Positions 1-12,200 of a stretch of 64,000 nucleotides of DNA are shown here, one piece after another; within the stretch, counting starts at the first letter, position 1, and every line of letters begins with the position of its first letter. Below the pieces are notes generated by a model, which searched no databases, had not been told where the DNA came from, and saw nothing but the letters and a program-made list of their open reading frames with translations. The DNA comes from Adenophora triphylla var. japonica (taxonomy: Eukaryota; Streptophyta; Magnoliopsida; Asterales; Campanulaceae): the NCBI GenBank assembly GCA_022495995.1, contig JAFEMH010000075.1, positions 1,037,001 to 1,101,000 of the forward strand, in the 5' to 3' direction. The translations under genes and the position numbers were made by a program.

Positions 1-1440
1 TTTACATTTATAAACTGAGAAGTCTATTTCACAGTTTCGATGTAAAATAACTGTATAATGGTTTTCACATTTATAAACTGAGAAGTCGATTTCACAATTT
101 TGATATAAATGACTGTATAATGATTTTCACAATTATAAACCGAGAAGTCGATTTCACAGTTTTGATGTAAATAACTGTATAATGATTTTCACATTTATAA
201 ACTGATAATTATATTTCACAATTTTGATGTAAATAACTGTATAATGATTTTCACATTTATAAACTGAAAAGTCTATTTCACAGTTTTGATGTAAAAAACA
301 GTGAAATCTATCACATCATAACCAACAACTGTGAAATAGACCTCACTGTTGTTCTATAAAAACAGTGAAGTCTATTTCACAGTTTTGATGTAAAAACAGT
401 GAAGTCTATTTCACAGTTTTGATGTAAAAACAATGAAATCTATTCACATCATAACCAACAACTGTGAAATAGACCTCACTGTTGTTTTATAAAAGAATGA
501 CATAAAAACAGTGAAATCTATCACACAATTATGCACAATAACTGAAAAAGTGACCTCAACAATCATAACTGAGAAATTGACCTCATGGTTGTGCACAAAC
601 AATCATCAACAACTGATAAATAACGGGTAAACCAAACATACTAAGTACCAAATTAACTGTGAAATTGACCTCACAGTTCTCAGTTTAGAAAGGTCAAAAA
701 TCAAACCATTTCACATTCATAAATAACTGTGAAACTGACCTCACAATTTTAGAAGTGTGAAAAACATTTCACAGTTATTCACATCACAACTAACAACTGT
801 GAAATATACCTCACTGTTGTTCTATAAAAGAATGACATAAAAACAGTGAAATCTATCACACATGTATGCACAATAACTGAGAAATTGACCTCACAGTTTT
901 AATGTAAATAACTGTATAATGGTTTTCACATTTATAAACTGATTTATAAACTGAGAAGTCTATTTCACAATTTTGATGTAAATAACTGTATACTCCCTCC
1001 GTCCCACCCGAAAGGGCACAAATTTCCTTTTTGAGCGTCCCACTTGAAAGGGCACAACCCAAAAATGGAAAGTTTTTTATTACTTTTTTATTTGTGGGAC
1101 CCACTTGTCATACTCACAATAAATATTCACTAATTATTTCCTACCCTACTTTCTCTTTCCTACATCACTTTTCATACTCACAACATTTATTCCACTATAC
1201 ACTTTTTCTCTTTCCTACATCACTTTTCTTAATTTCCGTGCAAGGCAACAACTTTGCCCTTTCGGGCGGGACGGAGGGAGTAATGGTTTTCACATTTATA
1301 AACTGAGAAGTCTATTTCACAGTTTTGATGAAAATAACTGTATAATGGTTTTCACATTTGTAAACTGAGAATTATATTTCACAGTTTTTGATGAGTATAA
1401 CTAGATATGTTCAATGTGTGACTGACTTGTTCATGTATAA
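1..1440. repeat. AT-rich satellite, about 60-bp unit
   Basis: Diverged tandem units with the words TTCACATTTATAAACTGAG, TCTATTTCACAGTTTTGATG and AAATAACTGTATAATGG recur across the stretch. A second variant reads AACTGTGAAATAGACCTCAC. The array continues on both sides of a MITE at 993-1280. A run of ten or more G lies near 1451 just past the end. I see no gene here. Confidence 0.8.
993..1280. mobile_element. Stowaway-type MITE in satellite
   Basis: It begins CTCCCTCCGTCCC and ends GGGACGGAGGGAG, flanked by TA on both sides (991-992 and 1281-1282). The termini extend inward as CACCCGAAAGGGCA and TGCCCTTTCGGGCG. Removing the element restores the satellite phrase AACTGTATAATGG, so the boundaries are secure. 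It has no coding capacity. Mobilisation would need a Tc1/mariner transposase. Confidence 0.93.
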
Positions 1441-2038
1441 TAACTCAAGTGGGGGGGGGGGATTGAGGTTCCAGCAGAATCTAATCTAATTGACTCCATA
1501 AGAAAATTTTAAGTACACTAGAATCTCGTCAAGTTAGAAAGATAAGTGGCAAACTATAACCAGCAGAAAGGGTCAACAAGTAAGAACTCAAAACAGAGCT
1601 ATACTTCCAAGCAAATGAAAAAGGGAACTAGGCAATTCTTGTTCATGGGCCCCTTAATCAAAGTGAATATAGCCAACTTTCTAGTCCTCGGGAAACTTTA
1701 TACTGAATAAATGACTGAAGAAGGCCTAGCGCTCTGCAGTCTATAGACAACATATGTAAGCTTACAAACTTCTTCACCCGTAGAGGTTGCAAGATATTCT
1801 CTAGTCCTAGCACCAAATACCTCTAATCGCTAATGTACAAGGTACAGATTCATTTGATATAAACAAAGGAATATGAATAGTAAATATAAATTCAAAATCT
1901 CTTTATAAAGGGATAGAGTAATATAGTATAAGCATAATAAGATCTCAACATGTCTGCCAAAATAGTAGTCACGTGCACATACTTTGAAGAAATAGGCTTA
2001 GCTACATTAAAACCTAGCCAATATTGAATATCATCTTG
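1441..2038. other. no gene recognised
   Basis: Unique-looking AT-rich DNA downstream of OST4 (minus strand). It may include the OST4 3' untranslated region. No motif was recognised. Confidence 0.4.
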
Positions 2039-2191
2039 CTAAAGCTCCCCAGTGCAGCCATATAAAAATATGAAACTTGAGTTTCCTTCATATTTCGGGT
2101 CAGCCATCACATAATGGTAAGCGATAACGAGCACAAAGATAGAGATACCAAGAAAATTGGCGAAGAAGCCCAGGTCCTGATCATCAAACAT
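2039..2191 (-). CDS. OST4: OST4, oligosaccharyltransferase small subunit
   Basis: The minus strand encodes a 50-residue protein beginning [15 protein letters not shown], then a hydrophobic segment (about residues 10-29) and [10 protein letters not shown]. This is the pattern of the plant OST4 mini-subunit of the ER oligosaccharyltransferase complex, which N-glycosylates nascent proteins. Family members are one-pass membrane proteins that stabilise the complex. The ATG at 2191 follows directly after TTTTTCAACAG, a good 3' splice acceptor, so a leader intron is likely. Family members usually stop near residue 36-37, just after this conserved end. Here the frame runs on for 13 more residues ([13 protein letters not shown]) to a TAG. 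That tail could be a lineage extension, a lost stop, or an unrecognised intron. The gene is too short for usual ORF cut-offs. Its upstream leader may derive from the Rab relic at 3638-3722. Confidence 0.8.
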   Translation of the reverse strand: MFDDQDLGFFANFLGISIFVLVIAYHYVMADPKYEGNSSFIFLYGCTGEL

Positions 2192-3500
2192 CTGTTGAAA
2201 AAGCAGGTCGAAGATAAATTAGACCAATGGTTCAGGGGCAATAGATGTTATTCCTATCCACTATGTGGGTTCAAGTAGCAGACAAAAGCTTTGACAGATG
2301 ATAAGTTCACAAACTCTTAAATCACATAGTACCATATATCTTGATTTTATTGTTTTTTATTTTCTGTCACAAAAATTAAATTTACTCATCCACTAGAATA
2401 ATCAGATTAGAAATTATCACACATCGCTAAAGCCTAAAGCTTGTATACCTAAAATGAGTCAAAAGGCTCTATGGCGCTCTTATAGAAATTTAAGGAGATA
2501 CATTAACTTTTACACCCACACTAGTATGACAATGATGTTTAATTTTTATACTCGTACAACAGTATTTACGGTAGACATGATGATAGGAAATGCTCAAAGT
2601 TCAATCCAGGCCAAATTTCAGTTTTCAGCAGTATCTTTTCCTGGTAGAAACAGGCAATAATACCCAGGCGTCCTTTCTAGCAAATGAACTCCACAACTTT
2701 TTTTTTACATGTTACAAAATACATCAACTAGTATTAACATCCCATTCCTCCAAATAACAATAAAAAAGGAGATATCTACAATGAATTTCCAATATGTAGT
2801 CACATACATACAACTAACTTGAGATTTGAGTTCATGTAACTGTCAAACAAATCTTGAACAGATCTCCATATTCATCAGACCATCAAGCTCGACTTGATAA
2901 GCTCGTGAACAAGCTTTTCTATTGAAAAAAAATAATCTATTAAAGCTTGGCTCGATCTAAAGCTCACTTAAGATAGACTCAAAGTAATCCAGCCACGCTT
3001 GTAACTTTCTCAAGCTCCACAATATTTTTTCAAACAAGCTTGAACATTCAAGTAATCAGCTCCGCTCATTTTCAGCCCTATCTACCTATAAAAACCAACA
3101 ATTTAACTTCTGAATCAAAAAGTTTGCGTCTTCCTCATTTGTAAGCCATATGCACTAGGTTATGGAAATGTTCCTCCGTCCCCTTTACATTCCCCAATCC
3201 ATCCTTAGGCGTAAAGTCCCACTCTGGCCCTAGCCTAATTGATCCTCTCAACTGAGTCTATGGACCTTAACATAATTAGAGCTTCATTGATTAATATCAA
3301 GGTATTGAATTTACCAATAATCTAACAGACAAATTATTAATTTTTCCTAATCTTATTGTAATCTGTTAAAAGCAACGAAAACATCAACCAGATTTTGAAG
3401 GTAGCATGATCTAAAAATGAATTAGATCTAAAGCCCTACAGATTGGCAAACAGAAATAATCAATTACACAGTTAAAAATGCAAGGTATGAAGGAACTAAC
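2192..3500 (-). other. possible OST4 leader intron
   Basis: The acceptor next to the OST4 ATG (2192-2193) needs an upstream donor. One candidate is CACC|GTTAGT ending at 3500 on the minus strand, giving an intron of about 1.3 kb. No gene was recognised inside. The donor choice is an inference. Confidence 0.3.
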
Positions 3501-3567
3501 GGTGGAAATTCGTCGGAAATAATCAGGAATTCTTCTAGTTGGACGGCGACGACGTGTAACAGCCAAG

Positions 3568-3641
3568 CAATCTGGACAATGGCAAACTGATCAGCTAAGC
3601 CTTCTTTGGCTCCCCCAGGGGGATTGCCATTGTCCAGATTG
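3568..3641. repeat. perfect 18-bp inverted repeat, hairpin
   Basis: CAATCTGGACAATGGCAA at 3568-3585 is repeated exactly in reverse complement at 3624-3641, with a 38-bp spacer that holds TCCCCCAGGGGGA. It sits exactly at the break in the Rab-like first exon. Confidence 0.85.
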
Positions 3642-3722
3642 CGGGTGACCGACGCCGGAATCTCCGATGAGAACGACCTTGAACAAGTAATCGTAATCGT
3701 CATCGGCTCTGTAGGCACCCAT
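3638..3722 (-). pseudogene. Rab11/RabA-type GTPase, exon 1 relic
   Basis: From the ATG at 3722 the minus strand reads [20 protein letters not shown], then DSGVG. This is the N-terminus of a plant RabA (Rab11-type) small GTPase, running into the P-loop GDSGVGKS. The P-loop is cut after GVG. The next bases (TCACCCGCAAT) match the family's FTRN coding segment, so about 24 bp that would encode the P-loop Lys-Ser and the following residues are missing. After that the frame enters the hairpin at 3568-3641 and all similarity stops. Guanine-nucleotide binding would be impossible. The GA/CT-rich leader upstream (about 3730-3860) looks like an ordinary plant 5' UTR. It may now serve as promoter and leader for OST4 downstream on the same strand; that role is inference. 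Confidence 0.7.
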
Positions 3723-4027
3723 CGTCGTGGTGCGTGAGAGAGAAAGAGAGATCGAAAATACGAAATTGCAGATCGGAATTGCCGTAATTGCGGATAGAGA
3801 GAGAAGGGGAATTGCGATTAGATTAGATTAGAGAGAGAAACGGAATTGCAAGGGAGGGCAGTTTGGTATTATGAAATATTTTAAAATGAGTCAGGGGTTT
3901 ATTGGTAAAAAGGATTTTGATTTATGGACTCCAAGGTAAAATATGAAATGTGGTATTTTTTTTGATAAATTTCACCATCTAATAGGGATTTATTGGTAAA
4001 AATACCTTTAAAAAATAAGGAGCGATA

Positions 4028-4620
4028 TTTTTGTAAATAGTCAAAATTTATTAAAACACGCTGACACTTTTTAACACTCGCATTGACACTTTTTAATACT
4101 AACACTCGCACTCGTTTTAGCACTACCATAGACACTCTTTTAAAACGTGTGGTGACATTTTTGTAAATAATTAAAACTTATTATGACACTTTTCGACACT
4201 AGCACTTACACTCGTTTTAGCACTACCATAGACACTATTTAACACTATAATTGACACTTTGTAACATACACACCAGCATTATTTAATGCATACACTGACA
4301 CACACACTGACACTATTTAACACACACATTGCACTATTAAACACTCACAATGACACTCTTTAAATTGCATTTTTTAAAGTGCCAGTGTCAACGTTGTAAA
4401 GTACATGTCCTTCAAATTGGCATTTTAGCACTAGCACTAGAAAGAAACTTGTTTTTTCTCTTGCTAAAAACAAAAAAGAAAAAAAAAGAGTTGATTTTTA
4501 ATAAGACCAACTCTTTCAGCAATTATTATTATTATTTACTTAAAAAAAAGCACCCAAAAGTCCAAATGATGGTTTTCATATAGCTAAAAAAAGCCGATTT
4601 TTCACAAGACCTCAGCAATT
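4028..4620. repeat. CACTGACACTTTTTAACAC minisatellite block
   Basis: Irregular tandem words of the type CACTGACACT and TTTTAACACTCGCA recur. A roughly 100-bp unit holding CTCGTTTTAGCACTACCA occurs twice, near 4107 and 4209. The right part contains TTTTTCACAAGACC, also seen beside the minisatellites near 28090 and 29310. This suggests a dispersed family. No gene is seen. Confidence 0.6.
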
Positions 4621-4964
4621 AATACTCAAAATGAACATATTTATTCTATATGAATCATGTGTGCCACGAAAACTGGATATGATTGCACGCAAAATAAAAT
4701 AAAATTGAATAGTGATAAGCTGGATTGTGCCTTTCCATGTTGTGCAATATAACCTACATGAGTCCAAAACGAACATGGAGCCGAAAATTAACAGGGTGAT
4801 AAGAAGGGAACATATATCCTATATAACACAACTGGAGAGAGGTGAAGGGTCCAAAAGTTCGGTTCATTGACCATCTCTCTCCTATATTAAGATCCCACAA
4901 ACAATAGACAAAAGAAGAAAAATATTATCGGGTAAATTTATTTGGTTTCACAAGACGGAATAAG

Positions 4965-7900
4965 CTAGAAACCAGCCCATCCGGCTGGCTGTGAAGCTGA
5001 CTTACTTTCTATCTTCTTTGGCTCACCAAAACGCTGAGGGTAATTCTGTCCACCTTTTGTAGCTCCAACCTGGGAACTGGAAGTAGGAATTGCTGTAAAG
5101 CTCTCAGAACCAAAATCCCATGATGAAGAAGTTACCTGATCAGAAGCTTGTTTGCTCTGCTGGCCGTTTCTTGTTCTGACAGATTTGAGACTGTTGTTCA
5201 TCGTAGTCTTTGTTGTTGCTGCCATGGAATCCTCGGGAAATGGTTGCCACGAGTTTGAATCTGGGCTTGGAGATTTCTTCTCAAATAAACCTTGCTGGAG
5301 TTCCCAAACTGTTCCTTCAACCTTCTTCTGTCACAATGAGAACAAAAATTGAAGTGTCAATCCAATTTGAGACAATATTACAGTTACTAACTTAAGTGTA
5401 TAATTTTATTTTTAGCAATGTTCCAATCATAATCAAGCTCAGAAACAATGATGTGTTTTTAACCCGCAACCTTGTGTGTTTCTGCAGAAAACAAAGTTCT
5501 CAGACTTGGAACTAATAATCCCTCTGTCCCATAAAGATATTCCCATTTACCATTTTTTGTTTGTCCCAATAAGATAGTCCCATTTTCAAAACTGTTTGGT
5601 TTAAATCATTGAATTTCCAAAATTTCAACCAAGGAACAAGAAGGAGGGGGGAGAGGATGGGAGCCAACCAAGGAAAAATAGGGGAGTAATGGAGTAATAA
5701 GTAAACCTCATAAAGGTTGGTGACGGAAATGAAAATAGATGTACAATAACAAGTTTTAAAATTTCATTTGAATAAATAGCTTTTCCTCGGATCTTTGGTC
5801 AAAATTCAAACAAATTAACCATTAACAAAGTGCGACTATCATAATGGGACGGAGGGAGTATAACTATAAACAAGTTCCTGTAGTGGGAAGAAGTGTAAAG
5901 GAGAAACTTTTGGTAATGCTTCCCATTTACAAAAATTATCTACATATTTACTCCCTCCGTCCCATAATAAATGTAACACTTTCCTTTTTTATCCATCCCA
6001 AAAATAAATGTGGCGTTTCTAAATAAGGAAAGGAACTTAGTGCAATTTTATCATTGTACAACAATGTGCAAGCTAGGAGATGGCTGGGATTTAGGGAAAG
6101 TAAAACTCATTGTGAAGTATGAACAACTTAGCAAAAAGAATTATCAACTTCGAGAAGAGCAGTAGAGAGGAAATACCGGTGGGTTAGGAGATGGCTGGGA
6201 TTTAGGGACATCTCTATTTGGAGATGGAGTTCTAGAAGCAAGAGCTTGCTTAAGCTCTTGTATCTCTTGTCTCTGTGATCGGCAAATGGCAGACAACTTC
6301 TCATACTTGGACGTTATTTCACTTTTCTCAACATTAGTTTGCTTCAACTGTTCTTTAAGTTTCTCAACCTCGACCTCCAGCAGCTCCTCCTTCCCTGATT
6401 TAGCATTGCTCCTTCCAGGGCTGTTGGCCACAAATTCAGCAGCAAAAGCATTAAAAGCATCACTCTGAAACGCAGGTGCATTATCAGATTTTGATGCTCT
6501 TGGCCTCTCAGCAACACGCTCCGAACCGTCATGGAAAAAGTTTATTTCAAAGTCCTTTGAATGGCCATCATCAAATTTGTTAACTGATTTTCCATGCACA
6601 TTTTTTTGAGAATGACGGGGTTGGACAATTTCCTCTTTATGTAAAGGAAGCCTATCAGAACGATTTTTCTCTTGTTTGGAGGAGCTTTGGTTGGATGGTT
6701 CCTCATCAAACTTGGGTTTGACAGTCTCCTCTACACCAAATGAATCCTTCCCATGCTGAGATGTCCAGAAAGCACCTAGCTGCCCACCTCCTCCACTTGT
6801 CCTTGGAGCAGATTCCACAGTTGTCGGAGGAGGTGGTGGACTTCTCCGAGGCGCCGGACCAGTCTTATGTAAGGGCTTGGGAACACCTGATAAATCGAAG
6901 TTACATAAAAAATATACTTGAACTACACATACTGTTGCAAGATTTTGAAGAATACTCAAAAGAACAATCTGCAACCATATGTATATTAACTGACCAACAA
7001 CCTTCTCAACTGAAGTATGAGATAGACTTTTGACAGAGCCTAACAAAACGGGTGATAATATTCACTCCATCATCACATACTTTATTATTCTTCGCTCCAC
7101 TTGATATTATGGAGTACAATATCATCCCTGTTTTAGTTTGATTGTTTTTTGCATATCCACCTCCAGTTCCAAAAAACTAATTTCCATAAGCACAGTGGCG
7201 AAGCCAGGAATTTTTGTAAAGGGGCCGAGATTGCTATTGCAATGATTAATAAAATTCATGTATACAAATTATACAAGGGGGTCAAAATAATAATTTAGTG
7301 CAAAATTTTCTCAAAGTTAAAGGGGTGTCAAAATGTATAAATCCATCATTTCTAAAAATTTGATAGTGCTAAAATTGACACATTGCAAAATTGAAGGGGG
7401 TTGAATGACCCCCTTGATTCAATGTGGCTTTGCCACTGCATAAGCATACTCAAACGTTTACCTATTTTAATCCATACAAACACCCAACTTGCATCAAGAT
7501 TAAGTAGTAAGATGAACTCTGTCAATTACATTTTTTTGCATAATTAAACTGTCATTGTTTCAGTTCCTATCACTCATGGGATATTCAAGGATCATACTTC
7601 AGATAAAAGGCAGCACCATATGCTGTTAGTCCAGATTCTAGCACCAAAAGCCGGTCAAAGTAGTAAGATGTTCTCACCTTCATGTGTGTCAACTTGGTGC
7701 ATCTCAGGTGGCCTGTCAGGTAATGACTTCTGCAGCCCATCTGGTAGAAGACCGTTAACTCGAAACCACACCTGCCACCAATAAACATTACAAAGGTCGT
7801 CAGTATGCATAGGTTCACCGCCTATGATCTCCATGTACACAAATGATCTACAACTAACCTAAATTCATGGAGATGAATGGCCAATCAAGCAAAGTGCTTG

Positions 7901-9203
7901 CCTGCGTGATGTCTGGTCGGGAATCTGGTGAAGCATGAAGCATGTCCCTGATTAAGTCAGTAATTGGTGAGCTGTATTTCGGCAACTCTGGAATACGATA
8001 GTTTCCATTCAAAATTTGTAGCTTTGATTCACCATCAAATGCAGACTTGAAATAACATATGCGAAATAGGAGACATCCCAAGGCCTGAAAGAAAAAAAGT
8101 ATTTAAAAATAGTTAGTATATACTATAAATAGCATGATAAAATTGGTATTCCATTGAAATCAATACTGTTCAAGAATCTATCATACAAATATTTGAGGTC
8201 TATCCAACTTACCCAAATATCAACCTTCTCACTTATAACTTCTCTCAAGAACATGTCCCACATCTACAGTAAAACAAAAAGACCAAGACATATTAGATAC
8301 AACTAATATATAACTAAAGGTTAGTAAACAAGCCTATTATTTTACCTCAGGAGCTCGATAGGCTGGTGTAGTGTACTTCCTGATATTATCTTCTTCAATG
8401 CCCATTTCTTCAGGCTTCTCGAAGCGCTTGTGATTGGTAGAAGTACTTCCGAAATCACATAACTTCCATACTCCATCAGAATTTTGCAGAAGATTCTCAG
8501 CCTTCAAGTCCCTACAAATTATGTAAAACCATAATCACTGAACTACAAGATAGGACATCTAAGCAAATCACAAGAAGATGACAGAAGAGTTTGAACAAAA
8601 TATTTATTAGGGAGAATGTATTTCCCGCATATCTATTGTAATCTCGATAAGTTCAGTAAGTACTTCGAGACAATGCATTAAATTCAATAAGGAATACAAA
8701 AACCCATGGTGCCAAATCATATAATTATTGTTACTTTACCTGTGCGCAATGGGTGGAGACTGGCAATGCATTGCAAAAACTGCATTACATATATCCCTGA
8801 ACATTAATAAGACCTGTGTTTCCTCAAAGTACCCAGCTCCTCTGCTCTCCAGCACATTGACAAGAGACTTGTCACAGAACTCCATGACAAGAAAAGCTTC
8901 CTTCGTCCTTCCCATATCTAAGATGGTATGGGCATGTAGTGTCACGATATTTGGATGCCCACGAAGTGATTTCATCACAGTGACTTCTTTCATTACCAGT
9001 TCCAGTGATTCATCATCACTACATATGATGTGCTTCAGAGCATATTGCTTTGAACCATTAATAGCATCAGAAGCCAAGTAAACACAAGAAAATCCACCCT
9101 CTGCAATAGCATTTCGAATATGAATTTTTAGATTGCCAATGTCGATCATGCGACCATCAAGTCCAGAATGTTCTTTGGGCATGAATGGTTTGAATCTCCA
9201 CAT
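4965..9203 (-). CDS. NAK/AAK1-like serine/threonine protein kinase
   Basis: Seven coding exons on the minus strand join in frame: 9203-8740, 8511-8346, 8263-8213, 8084-7902, 7771-7678, 6886-6177 and 5327-4965 (2031 nt, 676 residues). The kinase domain fills about residues 25-290: glycine loop EGGFSCV (35-41), Lys57 in YALKHI, catalytic HRDLKAEN (154-161), DFG at 174-176 and YRAPE at 206-210. The loop, and the motif VWFRVNGLLPDG after the domain, point to the Numb-associated kinase group, whose animal members phosphorylate clathrin adaptors. A low-complexity Pro/Ser/Gly tail follows, with a coiled coil at about 486-537. The Trp-rich end reads WAGF. All catalytic residues are present and the frame is open, so it looks functional. 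Intron 4 has a GC donor; introns 5 and 6 hold MITEs. The substrate in this plant is unknown. Confidence 0.9.
5518..5858. mobile_element. Stowaway-type MITE in kinase intron 6
   Basis: The left end is ATCCCTCTGTCCC, one step from the canonical terminus. The right end is GGGACGGAGGGAG, with TA on both sides (5516-5517 and 5859-5860). It lies between coding exons 6 and 7. Confidence 0.85.
5951..6030. mobile_element. truncated Stowaway-type MITE
   Basis: A canonical CTCCCTCCGTCCC end follows TA at 5949-5950. No matching right end is found before exon 6, so it is a fragment. The right limit is approximate. Confidence 0.6.
7193..7438. mobile_element. hAT-type MITE in kinase intron 5
   Basis: It begins CAGTGGCGAAGCCA and ends TGGCTTTGCCACTG, imperfect inverted termini of hAT type. 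An exact 8-bp target duplication, CATAAGCA, flanks it (7185-7192 and 7439-7446). Length is 246 bp with no ORF. Confidence 0.92.
7772..7901 (-). other. kinase intron 4 with GC-AG borders
   Basis: The exon ends ATCACGCAG and the intron starts GCAAGC. The acceptor is GGTGGCAG before GTGTGGTTTCG. This joining gives the conserved run DITQVWFRVN and keeps the frame; no GT donor lies at that point. Confidence 0.8.
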
Positions 9204-9227
9204 CTTTGACGGACTCTATACAATATT
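9204..9227 (-). other. kinase 5' UTR, start-codon exon part
   Basis: A 3' splice site (ATCTTGCAG before AATATTG) lies 24 bp upstream of the ATG at 9203. The start codon is therefore in the second transcribed exon. Confidence 0.65.
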
Positions 9228-12200
9228 CTGCAAGATGGTGCTAAGTTATTAGCACTTAAATCCAAATGGACTTGAAAGAATTGGTTGTAATAGAACACTA
9301 GCGCATGAAGTATCTCTACGAGCAACCACAAAAGTACAAAACTTCAGCATTTTTTTCTCCCTATAAAGTAGAGAAGAAAAAATGACCTAGCTAGAAATAA
9401 ATCAATTAAAATAAGATTAACATAGTTGGCAGTTGTTGCATTCCCATCACGTTGCAGGACGCATGAAGGAACATACTCAGTTACAGATTTCCAAATCCAT
9501 GCCTATAAATTAATTGAAGCTCGAAGAGAAAATTATTTTTGCTTTCACCACTGTGTGAAAGTTCAAAAAACAGAGATTAAGGTATGATTGGCAACGGTTT
9601 TCTGCGGAGACCAAGCAACAAACACGTCAACAATCTTCAATCCTACATTGAGGGTTCATAGGTGAAATTTATCTAGGTGTATCGACATTTTAAACATTGT
9701 ACTTTTCATAAGATTTGGTTTTAACCACCCTTGTTTTTTTTAGCAATTTTAACCGTTGTATTTCAGATATACGCACTCACTATCTGAGACAACCTAGAGA
9801 ATAATGGTTTAAATTGCTAAAAATTCGCACTAACTACCCCTACTTTTGGGGATACTGAGTGCAATTTTCAAGCATCACAATTAAAATTGCTTATAAAAAC
9901 AAGAATGGTTAACACCGAAACTTAACCAAAGTATGGTTGTTTAAAATGTCGATAGGCCATTAATCGTTTAAGAAAGTTCACCCATACATGCACGATTCTT
10001 AGACCCCACACATTTCAGTTATTTGAAAATGTTTTGCACATCAAAAGCTTGTAGGCCTCCATCAGGCAGAGGACGGCAGCTCACAAAAATAATAACACAC
10101 AAGAATACTATCTAGCTTTCATCTGATTTCAAAGTCAAGCTCGTTGTCTCATACTACAGAGACAATCAGTGGACCAAGCAAGGTCTCATACTACAGAGAT
10201 AGTTGTGTGCACCTGATCATTGTCCTATATGGAAAAAGAAGGAAGGAAGCAAGGGGACGGGAGCATGACCTAGAACCAATGAGAGGAAAAAGGACATATG
10301 CATGATCATTCTCATCTCAACCACCAATTATTATGGTTCGTACAACTGATATTAACCTAATGCATAGAGGAACTATTCTGAGATAAACAAAAAAAGTCCA
10401 TGCCAATATAAGTTGTAAAGACAAAAGAAGCCGCTAAGTAGCTTCCCAGTTCATTATAAAAATAAAGTGTGTTGAAAATATAACTTGATTCTGAAGAATC
10501 TGAACATGAACTAATGGACACCTTTCCAAACTTTCTGCTTCTATGCAATAAGTTAATAACACCTGTATCAAAACCAGACGTTCTCAACTTCACTACGGCA
10601 GTTTCGGGGAAAAAATATCCCTTAAGAACGTCACATCACGTCATCTTGCTCATCGTATTAATAATGGATTAGTGTATCACACCGCATCAGCAAGATGATG
10701 TGGTGTGGCAGTCTCACTAGATACTTTCTCCACTTTCGAAGACCAATAGCTTAATTTTTATCATATTAACTACGGCGACCAATATTCGTGAGATCATGCG
10801 GATGATCTAAATTCCGATAAGAGATGATTAAGGCATAAATTTTCGAGTTGCTACACCCCCTTCACACAAACATCATTTTCCATTTCTTCAGATGATCTAA
10901 ATTATTTTTCTTTTTAAGCGCCCGGACCCTTTCTGGGAATCTTGTTCTCTTGATTTATATACCAAATATGTTTAGTCTCCTTTTGGGGGGGATCATAATC
11001 TGATTAGAAGGAAAATATGGTAAGATGCTATCACCAATCACATAAGCTTAGATTTAAAAATTGGAGAATGTCCACATTCACAAGTTACGAATCCTATGCT
11101 CTTTCGAATCAAAGATGATACCTAAAATCTAGTATATAAGTAGAAGGCCATATCTAATGGACTGCATTAGCTAGGAAAGGGAAAACCAAATTTAGGGACC
11201 TAAGATTATCCCCTCATCCTCAACACGGCCTTGACCATGTATGATCTGAAGGGGCACGTAAAATTCCATGGCATATTCCCTTCCCAAGTATCCTTTATTT
11301 TGAAATGATCGTAATCATCCCCAATTATATTTACAATTTGCTTCATCTTCATATTTCACAACTCAATAATATCTAAACTCTATCACCATGATCCTACTCT
11401 ACCCAAAGCAGCACCACCCTTAAAAGGACTAAAGAAAGAAATAAAGATAAAAAGGAAGAACAGATGAAAAGACCAGGATTGAGAAACTTATCATGTATCA
11501 AGCTTCTTGTGAAGAATACTTATATTTTAGTAACGCATAAAGCAACTATTATGTACCAAAAAATAAAAAATAGCAACTGTTTTTCGTTCTAGGCCAGCAT
11601 AAATATTTAGACGACGAAAAAAATGTAATTTAAACATGGTTGGTTACAGCTTTCGAATGCGACATAAGTTCTAAAACTAAATTCCACTCACAGCTATGCT
11701 GATTACTTATTTACTGATTCTGTGCACTATGAGGGGCACAGAATCAGAAGCGAATCAGTGTATTGGTCCATATGGTCTGAAAGATACGGTCAAATTACCA
11801 TCCACTTGGAAAATACCAAGTGTCGTCAATTAGTTTAATTTATTTGTAAGCTAACCTTACCTAACAACTTCAAGAGGTCTCACACATACATGAATTGTGA
11901 GTGGTCGATTAGGTCCAATCACCACTCTACTACATTGCATAACCAGATTAAGAGATCTCATTATAGCGTACAACACGTGAATAAAAGGGACGCGTTTATC
12001 ATTTTAGGATTGAGCAGCGAAATGCAAGTTTTATCCATTACACACTAGCTAATTTTACAACGGAAGCAACCATTGAAATGCACGTTCTATTGGTGGAACT
12101 TACAAAGGATGTAACCATTGAAATGCACGTTTAATCCTGTACACCCTAGCTAGTGTTATCCTGATCAACTAAATTCCGTCCCAAGACAGAATTTAGCTCT

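Noticed and set aside
1..1440. Regular direct repeats that might suggest a CRISPR array
   Set aside because: Units are contiguous, diverged and without unique spacers, in a plant genome; it is satellite DNA.
2454..2660. Plus-strand open frame of 68 codons
   Set aside because: No recognisable domain, AT-rich, and it lies in the putative OST4 leader intron on the other strand.
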